Shown: positions 44,258-53,161 of the stretch, piece after piece
How the letters are laid out: each line of letters begins with the position of its first letter
How positions within the stretch are numbered: position 1 is the first letter of the stretch
Assembly (NCBI RefSeq): GCF_900103545.1
Contig: NZ_FNHH01000018.1
Coordinates: 18,108-82,107, forward strand
Source: Daejeonella rubra
GTDB lineage: Bacteria > Bacteroidota > Bacteroidia > Sphingobacteriales > Sphingobacteriaceae
DNA: 64,000 nucleotides
Direction of reading: 5' to 3'
Translations under genes and position numbers: made by a program
Notes under the pieces: model-generated
Told to the model about the DNA's origin: nothing
What the model saw: the letters and a program-made list of their open reading frames with translations, nothing else
The model's database searches: none

Positions 44258-46213
44258 TTGAAATCAATTCGTCTTTTTTTAACTCTTACTCTTTTTTCCT
44301 GCTCATTGCAGGCTCAAAATTTACAAGGCCGATTAACTAACCTTGGTCCTCAGATCAAGGCTTCGGTTATTCAGGGAAGTATTTTCCTTCAGGATAAATC
44401 AGGCCGTGATCTGGTTTATACTGTTGTTAGGGGGAACCCCGCCCATTTATTGGGATATACGGTAGACGAACAGAAAATGATCCTTGATCAGGAACTTCCC
44501 GGAACGGATGGTGCCTGGGATATGGCAGTTTCAACTGATGGATGGCTATATGTTCCCGGTGCTAAAGGACGTTTATACAGGCATTTGCCGGGAACAGAAA
44601 AGGTTGAAGATCTTGGTGTCGTTTTACCGGGTCAAACAACAGTTTGGAATCTTGCCGCAGGCAAGAACGGAGAGATGTTCGGAGCTACCTATCCCGGATG
44701 CAGGGTATTCCGGTATCATGCAAATGATGGGTTTTCTGATGTGGGGAAGGGACCAATGGTGGAAGGCGAAAATTATGTAAGGAGTTTGGCATATTATGAA
44801 AAAACCGGAAAAATCTATGCCGGTGTGGGATCTCATGCTGATCTGATCGAGTTGAACCCTCAGGATGGATCCAAAAGATCGATTTTACCCCTGGAGTTTA
44901 AAAACAAAGAGTTCGTTTATAGTCTGGAGATCATTAAAGGTCAGCCTGGAGGGGATAGAATGCTTGCTCTGATAACCAATGGTAGTTTTACATTGGTTTA
45001 TAACCTTCAGACAGAGAAATTCGAGTATCAGATAGATGAAATGGATATGAAGGCGGTTAGTCAGGCCGATCAGAACAATCGTATTTATTACACCCTTAAA
45101 TCTGGCCTCTATAGCCGTGATCTTTCCAATCGCCAGCAGGCACCGCTTAAGCTTGAAGAACATGCAGGTTCTGCAAATGCAATCCTGTACAAGGAAAAAA
45201 AGGTTTTAATATTAAATACAGATGCCATGCTTCTGGTGAGGAATATGGAAACCGGAGTAATGAAAGGTACAAAGCTGAATATCCCAGGCCAGCCTATCGC
45301 TTTACAAAGTATCATGAAAGGACCGGATGGCAGGATCTGGTCAGGGGGCTATTTAGCTGGCGGCCATGCAGCCTATGATCCTGAAACAAAACAGCATACT
45401 TCTTATCCCGGCTTGCACCAGACAGAAGGGATGACAGTAAAAGATAAGTTCATCTATTTTGGGATCTATCCAAAGGGACATATGTATGAATATAATACGG
45501 AAAAGGATTGGGATGTGAAAAAGGGTAATCCCAAATTTCTTGGACAAATACCTGATCAGAGTCGTCCATTTGCTGTTTTAAGTGAAAAGCAAAGTGGAAA
45601 AGTGTTCTTTGGGATGGTTCCTGAATATGGTAAACTTGGTGGTGCTCTGGTTAGTTACGATCCTGCAAAATCTGAATTGAAATCCCTGGGGCTTGTGGTT
45701 GCTGATCAATCTATTGTAAGTCTTACCTATGCCAACGGACTTGTATGGGGTGGTACCAGTATTTCGGGTGGTTTGGGTGTAATGCCCTCGACTAAAGTTC
45801 CAAAACTCTTTTCATGGGATGTGAATAAGGGAGTCAAAGTAGATGAGATCATACCTGTTCAGGGTGCGAATGCCATTACAACTTTAATTCATGGTCCGGA
45901 TGGGAACATCTGGGGTATGGCCGGAGGTACACTCTTTGTGTTCGATCCAAAAACTAAAAAGGTGATCAATGAAAAGGTAATTTATCCTACTCCACCATTG
46001 ACCAGTCATGTTTGGCGCGATGCTTTCCTGCTTGCTCATCCTTCCGGAATGATTTACGGAACTGGTGGAAGTCAGCTTTTCAAAATTGATCCGAAAACAA
46101 TGAATGTGGAAGTTCTTGTTAAACCTGCCAGCCTGCTGGCAATGGATGATCAGGGCAGGCTTTATTTTCATCGATCTGCGGAATTATGGCAGTATGACCC
46201 TTCTTTTAAATGA
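44258..46213 (+). CDS. Exported beta-propeller protein of unknown function (TTG start)
   Basis: 651 residues from a TTG; the signal peptide (MKSIRLFLTLTLFSCSLQAQ) begins exactly there, so the start is credible. The mature protein is a run of blade-like repeats: GAWDMAVSTDGWLYVPGAKG, TVWNLAAGKNGEMFGATYPG, PDGRIWSGGYLAGGHAAYDP and GPDGNIWGMAGGTLFVFDPK. These resemble SMP-30/lyase-type or PQQ propellers but show no catalytic motif I can name. It is 28 bases after the dehydrogenase-cytochrome gene and is probably co-expressed with it. Confidence 0.75.
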   Translation: MKSIRLFLTLTLFSCSLQAQNLQGRLTNLGPQIKASVIQGSIFLQDKSGRDLVYTVVRGNPAHLLGYTVDEQKMILDQELPGTDGAWDMAVSTDGWLYVPGAKGRLYRHLPGTEKVEDLGVVLPGQTTVWNLAAGKNGEMFGATYPGCRVFRYHANDGFSDVGKGPMVEGENYVRSLAYYEKTGKIYAGVGSHADLIELNPQDGSKRSILPLEFKNKEFVYSLEIIKGQPGGDRMLALITNGSFTLVYNLQTEKFEYQIDEMDMKAVSQADQNNRIYYTLKSGLYSRDLSNRQQAPLKLEEHAGSANAILYKEKKVLILNTDAMLLVRNMETGVMKGTKLNIPGQPIALQSIMKGPDGRIWSGGYLAGGHAAYDPETKQHTSYPGLHQTEGMTVKDKFIYFGIYPKGHMYEYNTEKDWDVKKGNPKFLGQIPDQSRPFAVLSEKQSGKVFFGMVPEYGKLGGALVSYDPAKSELKSLGLVVADQSIVSLTYANGLVWGGTSISGGLGVMPSTKVPKLFSWDVNKGVKVDEIIPVQGANAITTLIHGPDGNIWGMAGGTLFVFDPKTKKVINEKVIYPTPPLTSHVWRDAFLLAHPSGMIYGTGGSQLFKIDPKTMNVEVLVKPASLLAMDDQGRLYFHRSAELWQYDPSFK

Positions 46214-46333
46214 GAAATATATTCCTGTTCTGATGGATATCATTTTTTATTGATGAGAAATAGTTTATTGTTGGATTATATTTAATCAGTATTTGGGTTC
46301 CTTATATTGAACATTATTGAAAGCAAATTTTTG

Positions 46334-47599
46334 ATGCGCAAGAAGAAAATATTCAATAGGCTTCGTTTTTTTTGGAAAAAACTGGGACCTGGCCTGATAA
46401 CAGGTGCCAGTGACGATGATCCATCAGGAATTGCAACTTACTCGCAAGCTGGTGCTCAGTACGGACTTTCAACACTTTGGACAGCCCTGATCACTTTTCC
46501 CCTGATGGCTGCAATTCAGGAAATGTGTGCAAGAATCGGTTTAGTAACTTCAAAAGGGCTAACAGGCACACTAAAGGACCATTACTCAAAGCCAGTTCTT
46601 TATCTGATGGTCTTGTTTAGTTTTCCTGCCATTGTAATGAATATTGGAGCTAATATTGCTGGTATGGGAGCTGTAGGTAACCTGTTGTTTCCGGCCATCC
46701 ATGCAGGATTCTTTAGCATTGGTTTTACAGTTCTGCTTCTTGTCCTTATTATTTATCTGCCCTATCGAAAGTTTGCCTCTACACTTAAATATCTTTGCAT
46801 TGTTCTTCTGGTTTATTTGATCGTTCCTTTTTTATATAAACAGGATTGGATTGCTGTTCTTAAAGGTGCATTGATTCCCGAAATTACTTTTGATAAAAAA
46901 TACATCAGCATATTAGTTGGGATCCTTGGAACAACCATTTCTCCCTATCTTTTTTTCTGGCAGGCAACAATGGTGGCAGAGGACAGTACTCATAAGAGGA
47001 AAAAAATTATCATTGACAAGAAAATATTAGGCGACCTAAAGCAGGATGTTGATTTCGGAATGTTGTTTTCTAATATTGTCATGTTCTTTGTTATCCTAAC
47101 ATCCGGAACTGTGTTATTTAATAGCGGAATTCATAACATAGATACCGTTGAGCAGGCAGCATTGGCCTTGAGGCCTTTAGCAGGCGATGCCGCTTATTTA
47201 CTTTTTGCACTTGGGGTAATTGGAACCGGATTATTAGCTATCCCGGTACTATGTGGTTCTCTTTCTTATATAATTACAGAGACCTTTGGATGGCAAAGGG
47301 GATTGGATAAGAAATTTCATCAGGCTAAAGCATTTTATATGGTGGCTGCAATTTCCCTTATTCTCGGATTATTGATGAATATTATCGGAATTTCTCCAAT
47401 AAAAGCCCTGCTTTGGTCTGCTATTTTATATGGATTAACCGCACCTGTTCTTATTGCAATTATTCTTCATATAGCTAATAATAAGGATGTTATGGGAGAT
47501 TTTACAAATAGTAAACGTTCTAATATCCTGGGCTTTACAGCTCTGATCTTAATGAGTATCGCTGCATTGATCCTGATCTATTTGCAGATCTTCGATTGA
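46334..47599 (+). CDS. Nramp-family transporter with altered metal-site motifs
   Basis: 421 residues with about eleven membrane helices. The first helix region reads LGPGLITGASDDDPSGIATYSQAG, where classical Nramp has DPGN. The TM6 region reads GTTISPYLFFWQATMVAED, where classical Nramp has MPHN. The fold is Nramp, but both metal-binding motifs differ, so the ion may not be Mn or Fe. The ATG at 46334 is preferred to a TTG at 46307. It has no close partner gene; the gaps are about 120 bases upstream and 145 downstream. Confidence 0.85.
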   Translation: MRKKKIFNRLRFFWKKLGPGLITGASDDDPSGIATYSQAGAQYGLSTLWTALITFPLMAAIQEMCARIGLVTSKGLTGTLKDHYSKPVLYLMVLFSFPAIVMNIGANIAGMGAVGNLLFPAIHAGFFSIGFTVLLLVLIIYLPYRKFASTLKYLCIVLLVYLIVPFLYKQDWIAVLKGALIPEITFDKKYISILVGILGTTISPYLFFWQATMVAEDSTHKRKKIIIDKKILGDLKQDVDFGMLFSNIVMFFVILTSGTVLFNSGIHNIDTVEQAALALRPLAGDAAYLLFALGVIGTGLLAIPVLCGSLSYIITETFGWQRGLDKKFHQAKAFYMVAAISLILGLLMNIIGISPIKALLWSAILYGLTAPVLIAIILHIANNKDVMGDFTNSKRSNILGFTALILMSIAALILIYLQIFD

Positions 47600-47744
47600 C
47601 AGGTGTTTATTTATGCTTCTTCAGGTATGCAACAGGTGATTCTTTGATTAAACTAAAACAATTGGCTTTTCTTGTTAATTTTCTATTAATTAGAGGAAGA
47701 ATACAAACCTAATACAGGATTGCAATGATCCTAACAATAAACCC

Positions 47745-48923
47745 ATGAATTACAGACAATACGCAGAAAAATATCAGGATAATCTTCTGAAAGATGTTAT
47801 TCCATTTTGGTTAAAGAATTCAGGAGACAAGGAATATGGTGGGTTTTTTACCTGTCTTGACCGTGGAGGAAATGTGTTTGATACCGATAAGTTCGCCTGG
47901 TTGCAGTTCAGGCAGGTATGGTGCTTTAGTATGTTATACAATCAGGTGGAGCAGAAGAAGGAGTGGCTTGATTTTGCAATTCAGGGTGCCGAATTCATGA
48001 AGAAGCATGGGAAAGACAGTGAAGGTAATTTCTATTTTTCACTCACCCGCGAAGGTCAGCCGCTTATTCAGCCATATAATATATTTTCAGATTGCTTTGC
48101 AGCAATGGCCTTTGCTCAGCTCTACAAAGCTACTGGAACAGAAGAATATGCAAAGCTTGCAATTGATACATTCAATAATATCCTTCGCAAGAAGGATGAT
48201 CCGAAAGGAAAATATAATAAAGCCTATCCGGATACCCGTCCGCTGCAGGGTTTTTCATTACCAATGATCCTTTGTAACCTGGTTCTTGAACTGGAGCATC
48301 TTCTGGATCGGGACTTGATAGAAAAAACAATAAATGATGGCATTCATTCAGTTATGGATATCTTTTATCAGGAAGACCTGGGCATTATCCTGGAGAATGT
48401 AAAGCCAGATGGTTCATTTTCTGATTCCTTTGAAGGCAGGTTGGTCAATCCCGGACACGGACTGGAATCTATGTGGTTCATAATGGATATTGCCGAGCGC
48501 AGAAATGATCAGGCTCTAATTAAAAAGGCAGTAGATATTACCATCAATATTCTGGAATATGGCTGGGACAAGGAATTTGAAGGGATTTTATACTTCATGG
48601 ACGTGAAAGGGCATCCTCCTCAGCAATTGGAATGGGATCAGAAATTATGGTGGGTGCATATCGAAACTTTGATCAGCTTGTTGAAAGGATTTCACCATAC
48701 CGGTGATCAGCGATGCTGGGATTGGTTTGAAAAGGTTCATAAATATACATGGGCCCACTTTCCGGATGCTGAAAAGGGCGAATGGTATGGTTATCTGAAC
48801 CGAAGGGGAGAAGTATTACTTCCATTAAAGGGCGGTAAATGGAAGGGTTGTTTTCATGTTCCAAGAGGACTGTATCAGTGCTGGAAAACCTTAGAAAAAA
48901 TAGAAGCAAAATACTCAAAATAG
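47745..48923 (+). CDS. N-acylglucosamine 2-epimerase (AGE) family protein
   Basis: 392 residues forming an (alpha/alpha)6 barrel. Motifs are IPFWLKNSGDKEYGGFFTCL, KFAWLQFRQVWCFSMLYN, PYNIFSDCFAAMAFAQLY, GRLVNPGHGLESMWFI and LWWVHIETLISL, with the conserved histidines of the family. Members epimerise N-acetylglucosamine/N-acetylmannosamine or isomerise free sugars (cellobiose, mannose). It is cytoplasmic, with no signal. It leads a run with a sugar MFS transporter and a FAD oxidoreductase, so it probably acts on an imported sugar. Confidence 0.9.
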   Translation: MNYRQYAEKYQDNLLKDVIPFWLKNSGDKEYGGFFTCLDRGGNVFDTDKFAWLQFRQVWCFSMLYNQVEQKKEWLDFAIQGAEFMKKHGKDSEGNFYFSLTREGQPLIQPYNIFSDCFAAMAFAQLYKATGTEEYAKLAIDTFNNILRKKDDPKGKYNKAYPDTRPLQGFSLPMILCNLVLELEHLLDRDLIEKTINDGIHSVMDIFYQEDLGIILENVKPDGSFSDSFEGRLVNPGHGLESMWFIMDIAERRNDQALIKKAVDITINILEYGWDKEFEGILYFMDVKGHPPQQLEWDQKLWWVHIETLISLLKGFHHTGDQRCWDWFEKVHKYTWAHFPDAEKGEWYGYLNRRGEVLLPLKGGKWKGCFHVPRGLYQCWKTLEKIEAKYSK

Positions 48924-48978
48924 TTTTTAGCAATTAGTTTTAAGCTAAAGGCTGAAGAAGAATTCAAATTTTAAGAAT

Positions 48979-50226
48979 ATGGCAAACATCCCTATGCAAA
49001 ATGCAGTGATCTCAGATAATGAGAGCAGCAAGCAGAATTACATGCCTGCACTTATTTCGCTTGCAGTTCTTTACTTCATGAACGGCTTTATTACCTGCCT
49101 GAATGATACTCTGGTGCCTTTTTTTAAAGAAGGATTCACCTTAAGTTATGCGGATTCATCCCTGGTGCAATTCTACTTTTTCCTGACCTACGGGCTTATG
49201 TCATTTCCTGCAGGTATGATCGTCGAGAAGATCGGTTATAAGAATGGAATGGTACTTGGATTTGCCATTGCGGCGGTCGGAGCTTTATTATTTTACCCTG
49301 CAGCCGATATGCATCTCTATTATTTGTTCCTTGCCGCTTTATTTGTTTTAGCGATCGGTATTGTGGTATTACAGGTAGCTTCAAACCCTTATATCACTGC
49401 TCTTGGTCCGGCGAAGACAGCCTCTTCACGTCTTACACTAATCCAGGCAGTAGGATCCATCGGAACAACGGTAGCACCCATTTTTGGTGCCCACTTTATT
49501 CTATCCAGGTTGCAGGAATCTGGTACCTCCAGCGATGCGGTAAAATATCCTTATTTAGGAATTGCTGCTTTGCTGATCTGTATCGCACTGGTTGTTTATA
49601 ATTTAAAACTCCCAAAGATAAGTGCCGGTGCCGAAAGCATTTTGGCTACTCCTGAAGAAAGAAGGAGTATTTTCTCATTCCGTAACCTGAACTTCGGTTC
49701 ATGGGCTATTTTTGCATATGTAGGTGCTGAAGTATCAATTGGTACTTTTCTTACTAATTACATCGCCGATACACTAAGTATGGGCGTTGAAGATGCAAAT
49801 TCTTATGTTTCCTACTATTGGGGTGGAATGCTTGCTGGTCGTTTGCTCGGTTCCTACCTGCTTAAAACATTAAAACCTTCATTTGTCCTTACGGTTTGTG
49901 CCGCTGCTGCAATATTGCTGGTGGTGCTTTCTGTTAGTACTGCCGGGACATTCGCCGTTTGGTCGATGATCGGCGTAGGATTATTCAATTCAGTGATGTT
50001 CGCTATTATTTTCTCGCTTTCCGTTCAGGGCCTGGGCAAATACACCACCAAGGCTTCGGGAATATTATCAACAGCCATTGCAGGTGGTGCTATCATCTCA
50101 TTCTCGCAAGGTTATTTAAAAGATCATTCAACATGGGCTGTAGCATTTATGATTCCGGTTCTTTGTTATTTATACATCGTATTTTTTGGGATTAACGGCT
50201 ATAAGTCAAAAGCTGAAAGTTTATGA
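48979..50226 (+). CDS. Sugar MFS transporter, FucP-like
   Basis: 415 residues, twelve helices. FucP-branch traits are YFMNGFITCLNDTLVPFFKEGF in helix 1, the FLTYGLMSFPAGMIVEKIGYKNG loop 2-3 signature and QVASNPYITALGP in helix 4, with SRLTLIQAVGSIGTTVAPIFG after. FucP-type carriers are proton symporters for fucose, glucose/galactose or N-acetylhexosamine. It sits between the AGE epimerase and the FAD oxidoreductase, and its stop overlaps the next start (ATGA at 50223-50226), so the three form an uptake-and-conversion unit. Confidence 0.9.
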   Translation: MANIPMQNAVISDNESSKQNYMPALISLAVLYFMNGFITCLNDTLVPFFKEGFTLSYADSSLVQFYFFLTYGLMSFPAGMIVEKIGYKNGMVLGFAIAAVGALLFYPAADMHLYYLFLAALFVLAIGIVVLQVASNPYITALGPAKTASSRLTLIQAVGSIGTTVAPIFGAHFILSRLQESGTSSDAVKYPYLGIAALLICIALVVYNLKLPKISAGAESILATPEERRSIFSFRNLNFGSWAIFAYVGAEVSIGTFLTNYIADTLSMGVEDANSYVSYYWGGMLAGRLLGSYLLKTLKPSFVLTVCAAAAILLVVLSVSTAGTFAVWSMIGVGLFNSVMFAIIFSLSVQGLGKYTTKASGILSTAIAGGAIISFSQGYLKDHSTWAVAFMIPVLCYLYIVFFGINGYKSKAESL

Positions 50227-51941
50227 AAAGAAGAAATTTTATAAGTCTGACAGGACTGGGAGCTACAGGTTTGGCTTCAGGAGCATTGTCAGCATTCCCA
50301 AATCACTCATTTGCATCTGGTTCTATAGTGGAACAGAAATCCTCTGAACTGCATGGCAGTGTGGTGATCGCCGGGGGAGGAGTAGGAGGCTGTGCAGCAG
50401 CTTTATCTGCTTTGCGCAATGGTTTGGACGTGGTCATGACCGAAGAAACCGACTGGATCGGTGGCCAGCTTACCTCACAGGGAGTACCTCCGGATGAACA
50501 TAGCTGGATCGAAACTCATGGTGCCCCTAAAGCTTATCGCGATTACAGAAATGCGGTCAGGAATTATTACAAAAATAACTACCCGATCACAGATGCGGCT
50601 AAAGCAAGGCCCAGGCTTAATCCGGGAAATGCGATGGTTTCTGCGCTTTGCCACGAGCCAAGGGTTTCTCTGGCAGTTTTGCATGATATGCTTGCCCCAT
50701 ATATCAGTTCAGGGAAATTAACTTTGCTGCTTGAGCATAAGATCAGCTCTGCCGAGTATTCAGGAAATAAAGTGAAAGCTTTGAAAGCTCAGAGTTTAAG
50801 ATCCGGCCGCACACTTATTTTAACTGCTCCATACTTTGTGGATGCTACTGAAACCGGCGAATTACTACCAATGACCGGCACTGAATTTGTAATGGGCACT
50901 GAATCGCGAAATGAAACTCATGAACTGCATGCGCCATTAAAGGCCGATCCGGATAACCAGCAGGCATTTACCATGTGTTTTGCGATGGATTATGTTCCCG
51001 GATCAAATAATGTGGGCAATAAACCAGCAGAATACGATTTCTGGCGAAACCTGGTTCCTAAAATGGCCCCTGCATGGTCCGGTAAATTGCTTGATCTGAG
51101 TTATTCCAATCCAAAAACTTTAGAAAAGAAACCATTGGGATTCAATCCTGATGGCAGCTCTACAGATCCATATCTGAACCTTTGGAATTACCGTCGCATA
51201 CTTGCAAAAGACAATTTCACTCCTGGTGCTTTTAAAGGTGATATCTCAACGGTGAACTGGCCTCAGAATGATTATACACTGGGTAATCTGGTTGGTGTAT
51301 CTCAGAAGGAGTTCAATCATCATGTAGGAAGAGGGAAGCAGTTAAGTTTATCTTTATTTCACTGGCTTCAAACAGAAGCACCACGCCCGGATGGAAAACA
51401 GGGATGGCCGGGCCTTCGTTTGCGTAAAGATATCATGGGAACGGAAGACGGTATGGCAAAATACCCTTATATCCGTGAATCAAGGCGTATTAAGGCTGAA
51501 TTTACTGTGCTGGAAGAACATGTTGGTCAGGAGAACCGGATCCAGGTTGCCGGGCCTGCTGCTGGAAAGATCGCTGCCGACTTCTACGACACAGTGGGTA
51601 TCGGCTATTACCATATTGATCTGCATCCCAGTAGCCGGGGGAATAATTACATTGATTTTTCATCTCTGCCATTTCAGATCCCATTGGGCTCATTGCTTCC
51701 TGTTCGAATGGAAAACCTGATTCCTGCAAACAAAAATATTGGTACAACTCATATCACTAATGGTTGTTACCGACTGCATCCGGTTGAATGGAGTATTGGC
51801 GAAACAGTTGGTTTATTGGTCACCTACTCTCTTAAAAAGCAGGTTATCCCGAAACAAGTTAGAGAAGGAAAACAATTACTTTCTGAGTTCCAGGATTTTA
51901 TTGTGAAACAGGGAGTGGAGCTGAAGTGGCCTAAGCCTTAA
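50223..51941 (+). CDS. Tat-exported FAD-dependent oxidoreductase
   Basis: 572 residues. The N terminus MKRRNFISLTGLGATGLASG is Tat-like, fitting export of a folded flavoprotein. The FAD loop is VVIAGGGVGGCAAALSAL, then GLDVVMTEETDWIGGQLTSQ, FVDATETGELLPM and a C-terminal THITNGCYRLHPVEWSIGET. This matches the FAD-dependent oxidoreductase family seen in sugar-utilisation loci (PF12831-type). The substrate is unknown. It overlaps the MFS gene by 4 bases. Repeat-rich DNA follows. Confidence 0.88.
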   Translation: MKRRNFISLTGLGATGLASGALSAFPNHSFASGSIVEQKSSELHGSVVIAGGGVGGCAAALSALRNGLDVVMTEETDWIGGQLTSQGVPPDEHSWIETHGAPKAYRDYRNAVRNYYKNNYPITDAAKARPRLNPGNAMVSALCHEPRVSLAVLHDMLAPYISSGKLTLLLEHKISSAEYSGNKVKALKAQSLRSGRTLILTAPYFVDATETGELLPMTGTEFVMGTESRNETHELHAPLKADPDNQQAFTMCFAMDYVPGSNNVGNKPAEYDFWRNLVPKMAPAWSGKLLDLSYSNPKTLEKKPLGFNPDGSSTDPYLNLWNYRRILAKDNFTPGAFKGDISTVNWPQNDYTLGNLVGVSQKEFNHHVGRGKQLSLSLFHWLQTEAPRPDGKQGWPGLRLRKDIMGTEDGMAKYPYIRESRRIKAEFTVLEEHVGQENRIQVAGPAAGKIAADFYDTVGIGYYHIDLHPSSRGNNYIDFSSLPFQIPLGSLLPVRMENLIPANKNIGTTHITNGCYRLHPVEWSIGETVGLLVTYSLKKQVIPKQVREGKQLLSEFQDFIVKQGVELKWPKP

Positions 51942-51992
51942 GCTCAAAGGCTAAAGCTTATAGACTAAAGCATCAGGAATATTTGTAAATTG

Positions 51993-52021
51993 AAAATGCA
52001 TTTTTTTAACAGAATCGAAAT
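51993..52021 (+). repeat. 29-bp direct repeat, left copy
   Basis: Begins AAAATGCATTTTTTT and ends ACAGAATCGAAAT. The same 29 bases with one mismatch occur at 53101-53129. Between them lies a ~1.1-kb block containing repeat copy A and several hairpins. Confidence 0.8.
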
Positions 52022-52032
52022 AAATTTAATGC

Positions 52033-52613
52033 TTTCACGAGGTTCCCTCACTAACTAAAGTGCAGGTTTCGGTATAAAATTCGATTTAGATCGATTTTTA
52101 TCTTTTTTAAGTAAGTCGGCTTGTGGTACAGGGAACATCGACCCAAAAGAAATGATTTGCTAATTTAATGATGTTTTGCCCGCTCATTGCCGCGGGGGCT
52201 AGTCCTTTTTCTTTAGCAAAAAAGTGACCAAAATGCCACCGCTGCGTCTGATGCTATGAAAGTCAGTGGATTGGCTAGGGTTGTCTTTTCCGCACCAGCC
52301 AAGGCGGAAGAGAGGTGAACGAAAGTTCAGTGCCAGACTAATTTGTGGTTCATTTTATGTATATTTTTTTTATCTCAAATATCAGTGATTCCCCCTTTGC
52401 GAGTCTAGCGCAGTGACTATTCGGGCTCCTCTATGGAGATTTCCCTTTGGTTTAAGTTTTCAGTTTCCACAGGATCACAAATTAGGATGGATGGTGAGAA
52501 GACCCACCACAGGAAAAAAAAGATACGCGGGTCTTCGGTTTAACAAAAAAAATACCTCTACACGCTGATTTGTCATATATTGAAGATTTTTCAATTTCTG
52601 TGACGAAAGCAGG
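52033..52613 (+). repeat. ~590-bp non-coding direct repeat, copy A
   Basis: Runs from TTTCACGAGG to CGAAAGCAGGA. The same order of sequence, with scattered mismatches and small indels (about 85-90% identity by eye), recurs at 55163-55754. Shared landmarks are GATCGATTTTTATCTTTT, TTTTGCCCGCTCATTGCCGC, AGCAAAAAAGTGACCAAAA, CTGCGTCTGATGCTATGAA, GAGATTTCCCTTTGGTT and AGATACGCGGGTCTTC. No long frame is conserved, so it looks non-coding. The copies flank the sialidase and RidA genes. Confidence 0.85.
52188..52240 (+). repeat. Hairpin-type element, forward copy (inside copy A)
   Basis: GCCCGCTCATTGCCGCGGG is followed by a CTTTTT-loop-AAAAAG stem and GTGACCAAAA. The reverse complement of 53000-53055 has the same order (CCCGCTCATGCCGCGGGA, then an ACTTTTCC/GGAAAAGT stem and CAAAA), so two inverted copies bound the block. 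Confidence 0.55.
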
Positions 52614-52999
52614 AGATCCCAAAATCTAATGCTCGGAAGTGCTACTTGAAAGAAATTGCAACTATTTTTTGATTTAGCTGGCACCTTGTTCCGGTTTTAC
52701 ACCGGTAGAATTGTCCTTTGGAACCGTTTATCTGATATGAATGGTAGCTGGGGATTGCTATGGGTAAAAACCGTTCATAAATTACCGGTTTTGCCTTTTG
52801 CAGAGATCGGCCTCCTGGGATTTGGCAGTAAAGGCGCGCTTTATCCTTGCATTAACAATCATGAATCACTGCCTTTAAGTAATCCGGAGAAGTGTTGTAG
52901 TTACATTCATATATTTCACTTCCCTTAACACGGCTTGGATTACACCGATAGGATAAAGCGTGGATTTACAACAAATACCGGGAAGCCGCGGCTCTTTTG

Positions 53000-53055
53000 C
53001 TTACTTTTCCAGCTGATGGGAAAAGTAAGTGCCCTCTCCCGCGGCATGAGCGGGA
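53000..53055 (-). repeat. Hairpin-type element, inverted copy
   Basis: CTTACTTTTCC (53000-53010) pairs perfectly with GGAAAAGTAAG (53019-53029); TCCCGC (53037-53042) pairs with GCGGGA (53050-53055). Read on the minus strand it matches the element at 52188-52240. Confidence 0.6.
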
Positions 53056-53100
53056 TGATTTCAATTTTAATTTCTAATTTTATCCTGACATAATTGATTT

Positions 53101-53129
53101 AAAATGCATTTTTTAAACAGAATCGAAAT
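53101..53129 (+). repeat. 29-bp direct repeat, right copy
   Basis: Matches 51993-52021 at 28 of 29 positions. It lies 32 bases before the sialidase-like start. Confidence 0.8.
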
Positions 53130-53161
53130 TAATATACTTGTTATCAGCAGAAAGGATTGAT

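Larger units (their letters stand above)
52614..53161. other. Unique part of the intergenic block with nested inverted repeats; no gene
   Basis: No convincing reading frame. Perfect inverted pairs nest inside each other: 52837-52846 with 52951-52960 (10 bp), 52879-52885 with 52937-52943 (7 bp) and 52889-52894 with 52917-52922 (6 bp). The sialidase promoter must lie at its right end. Confidence 0.55.

Noticed and set aside
52656..52928. 90-codon frame in the intergenic block
   Set aside because: It has no family pattern and lies across the nested inverted repeats; it reads as chance in non-coding DNA.
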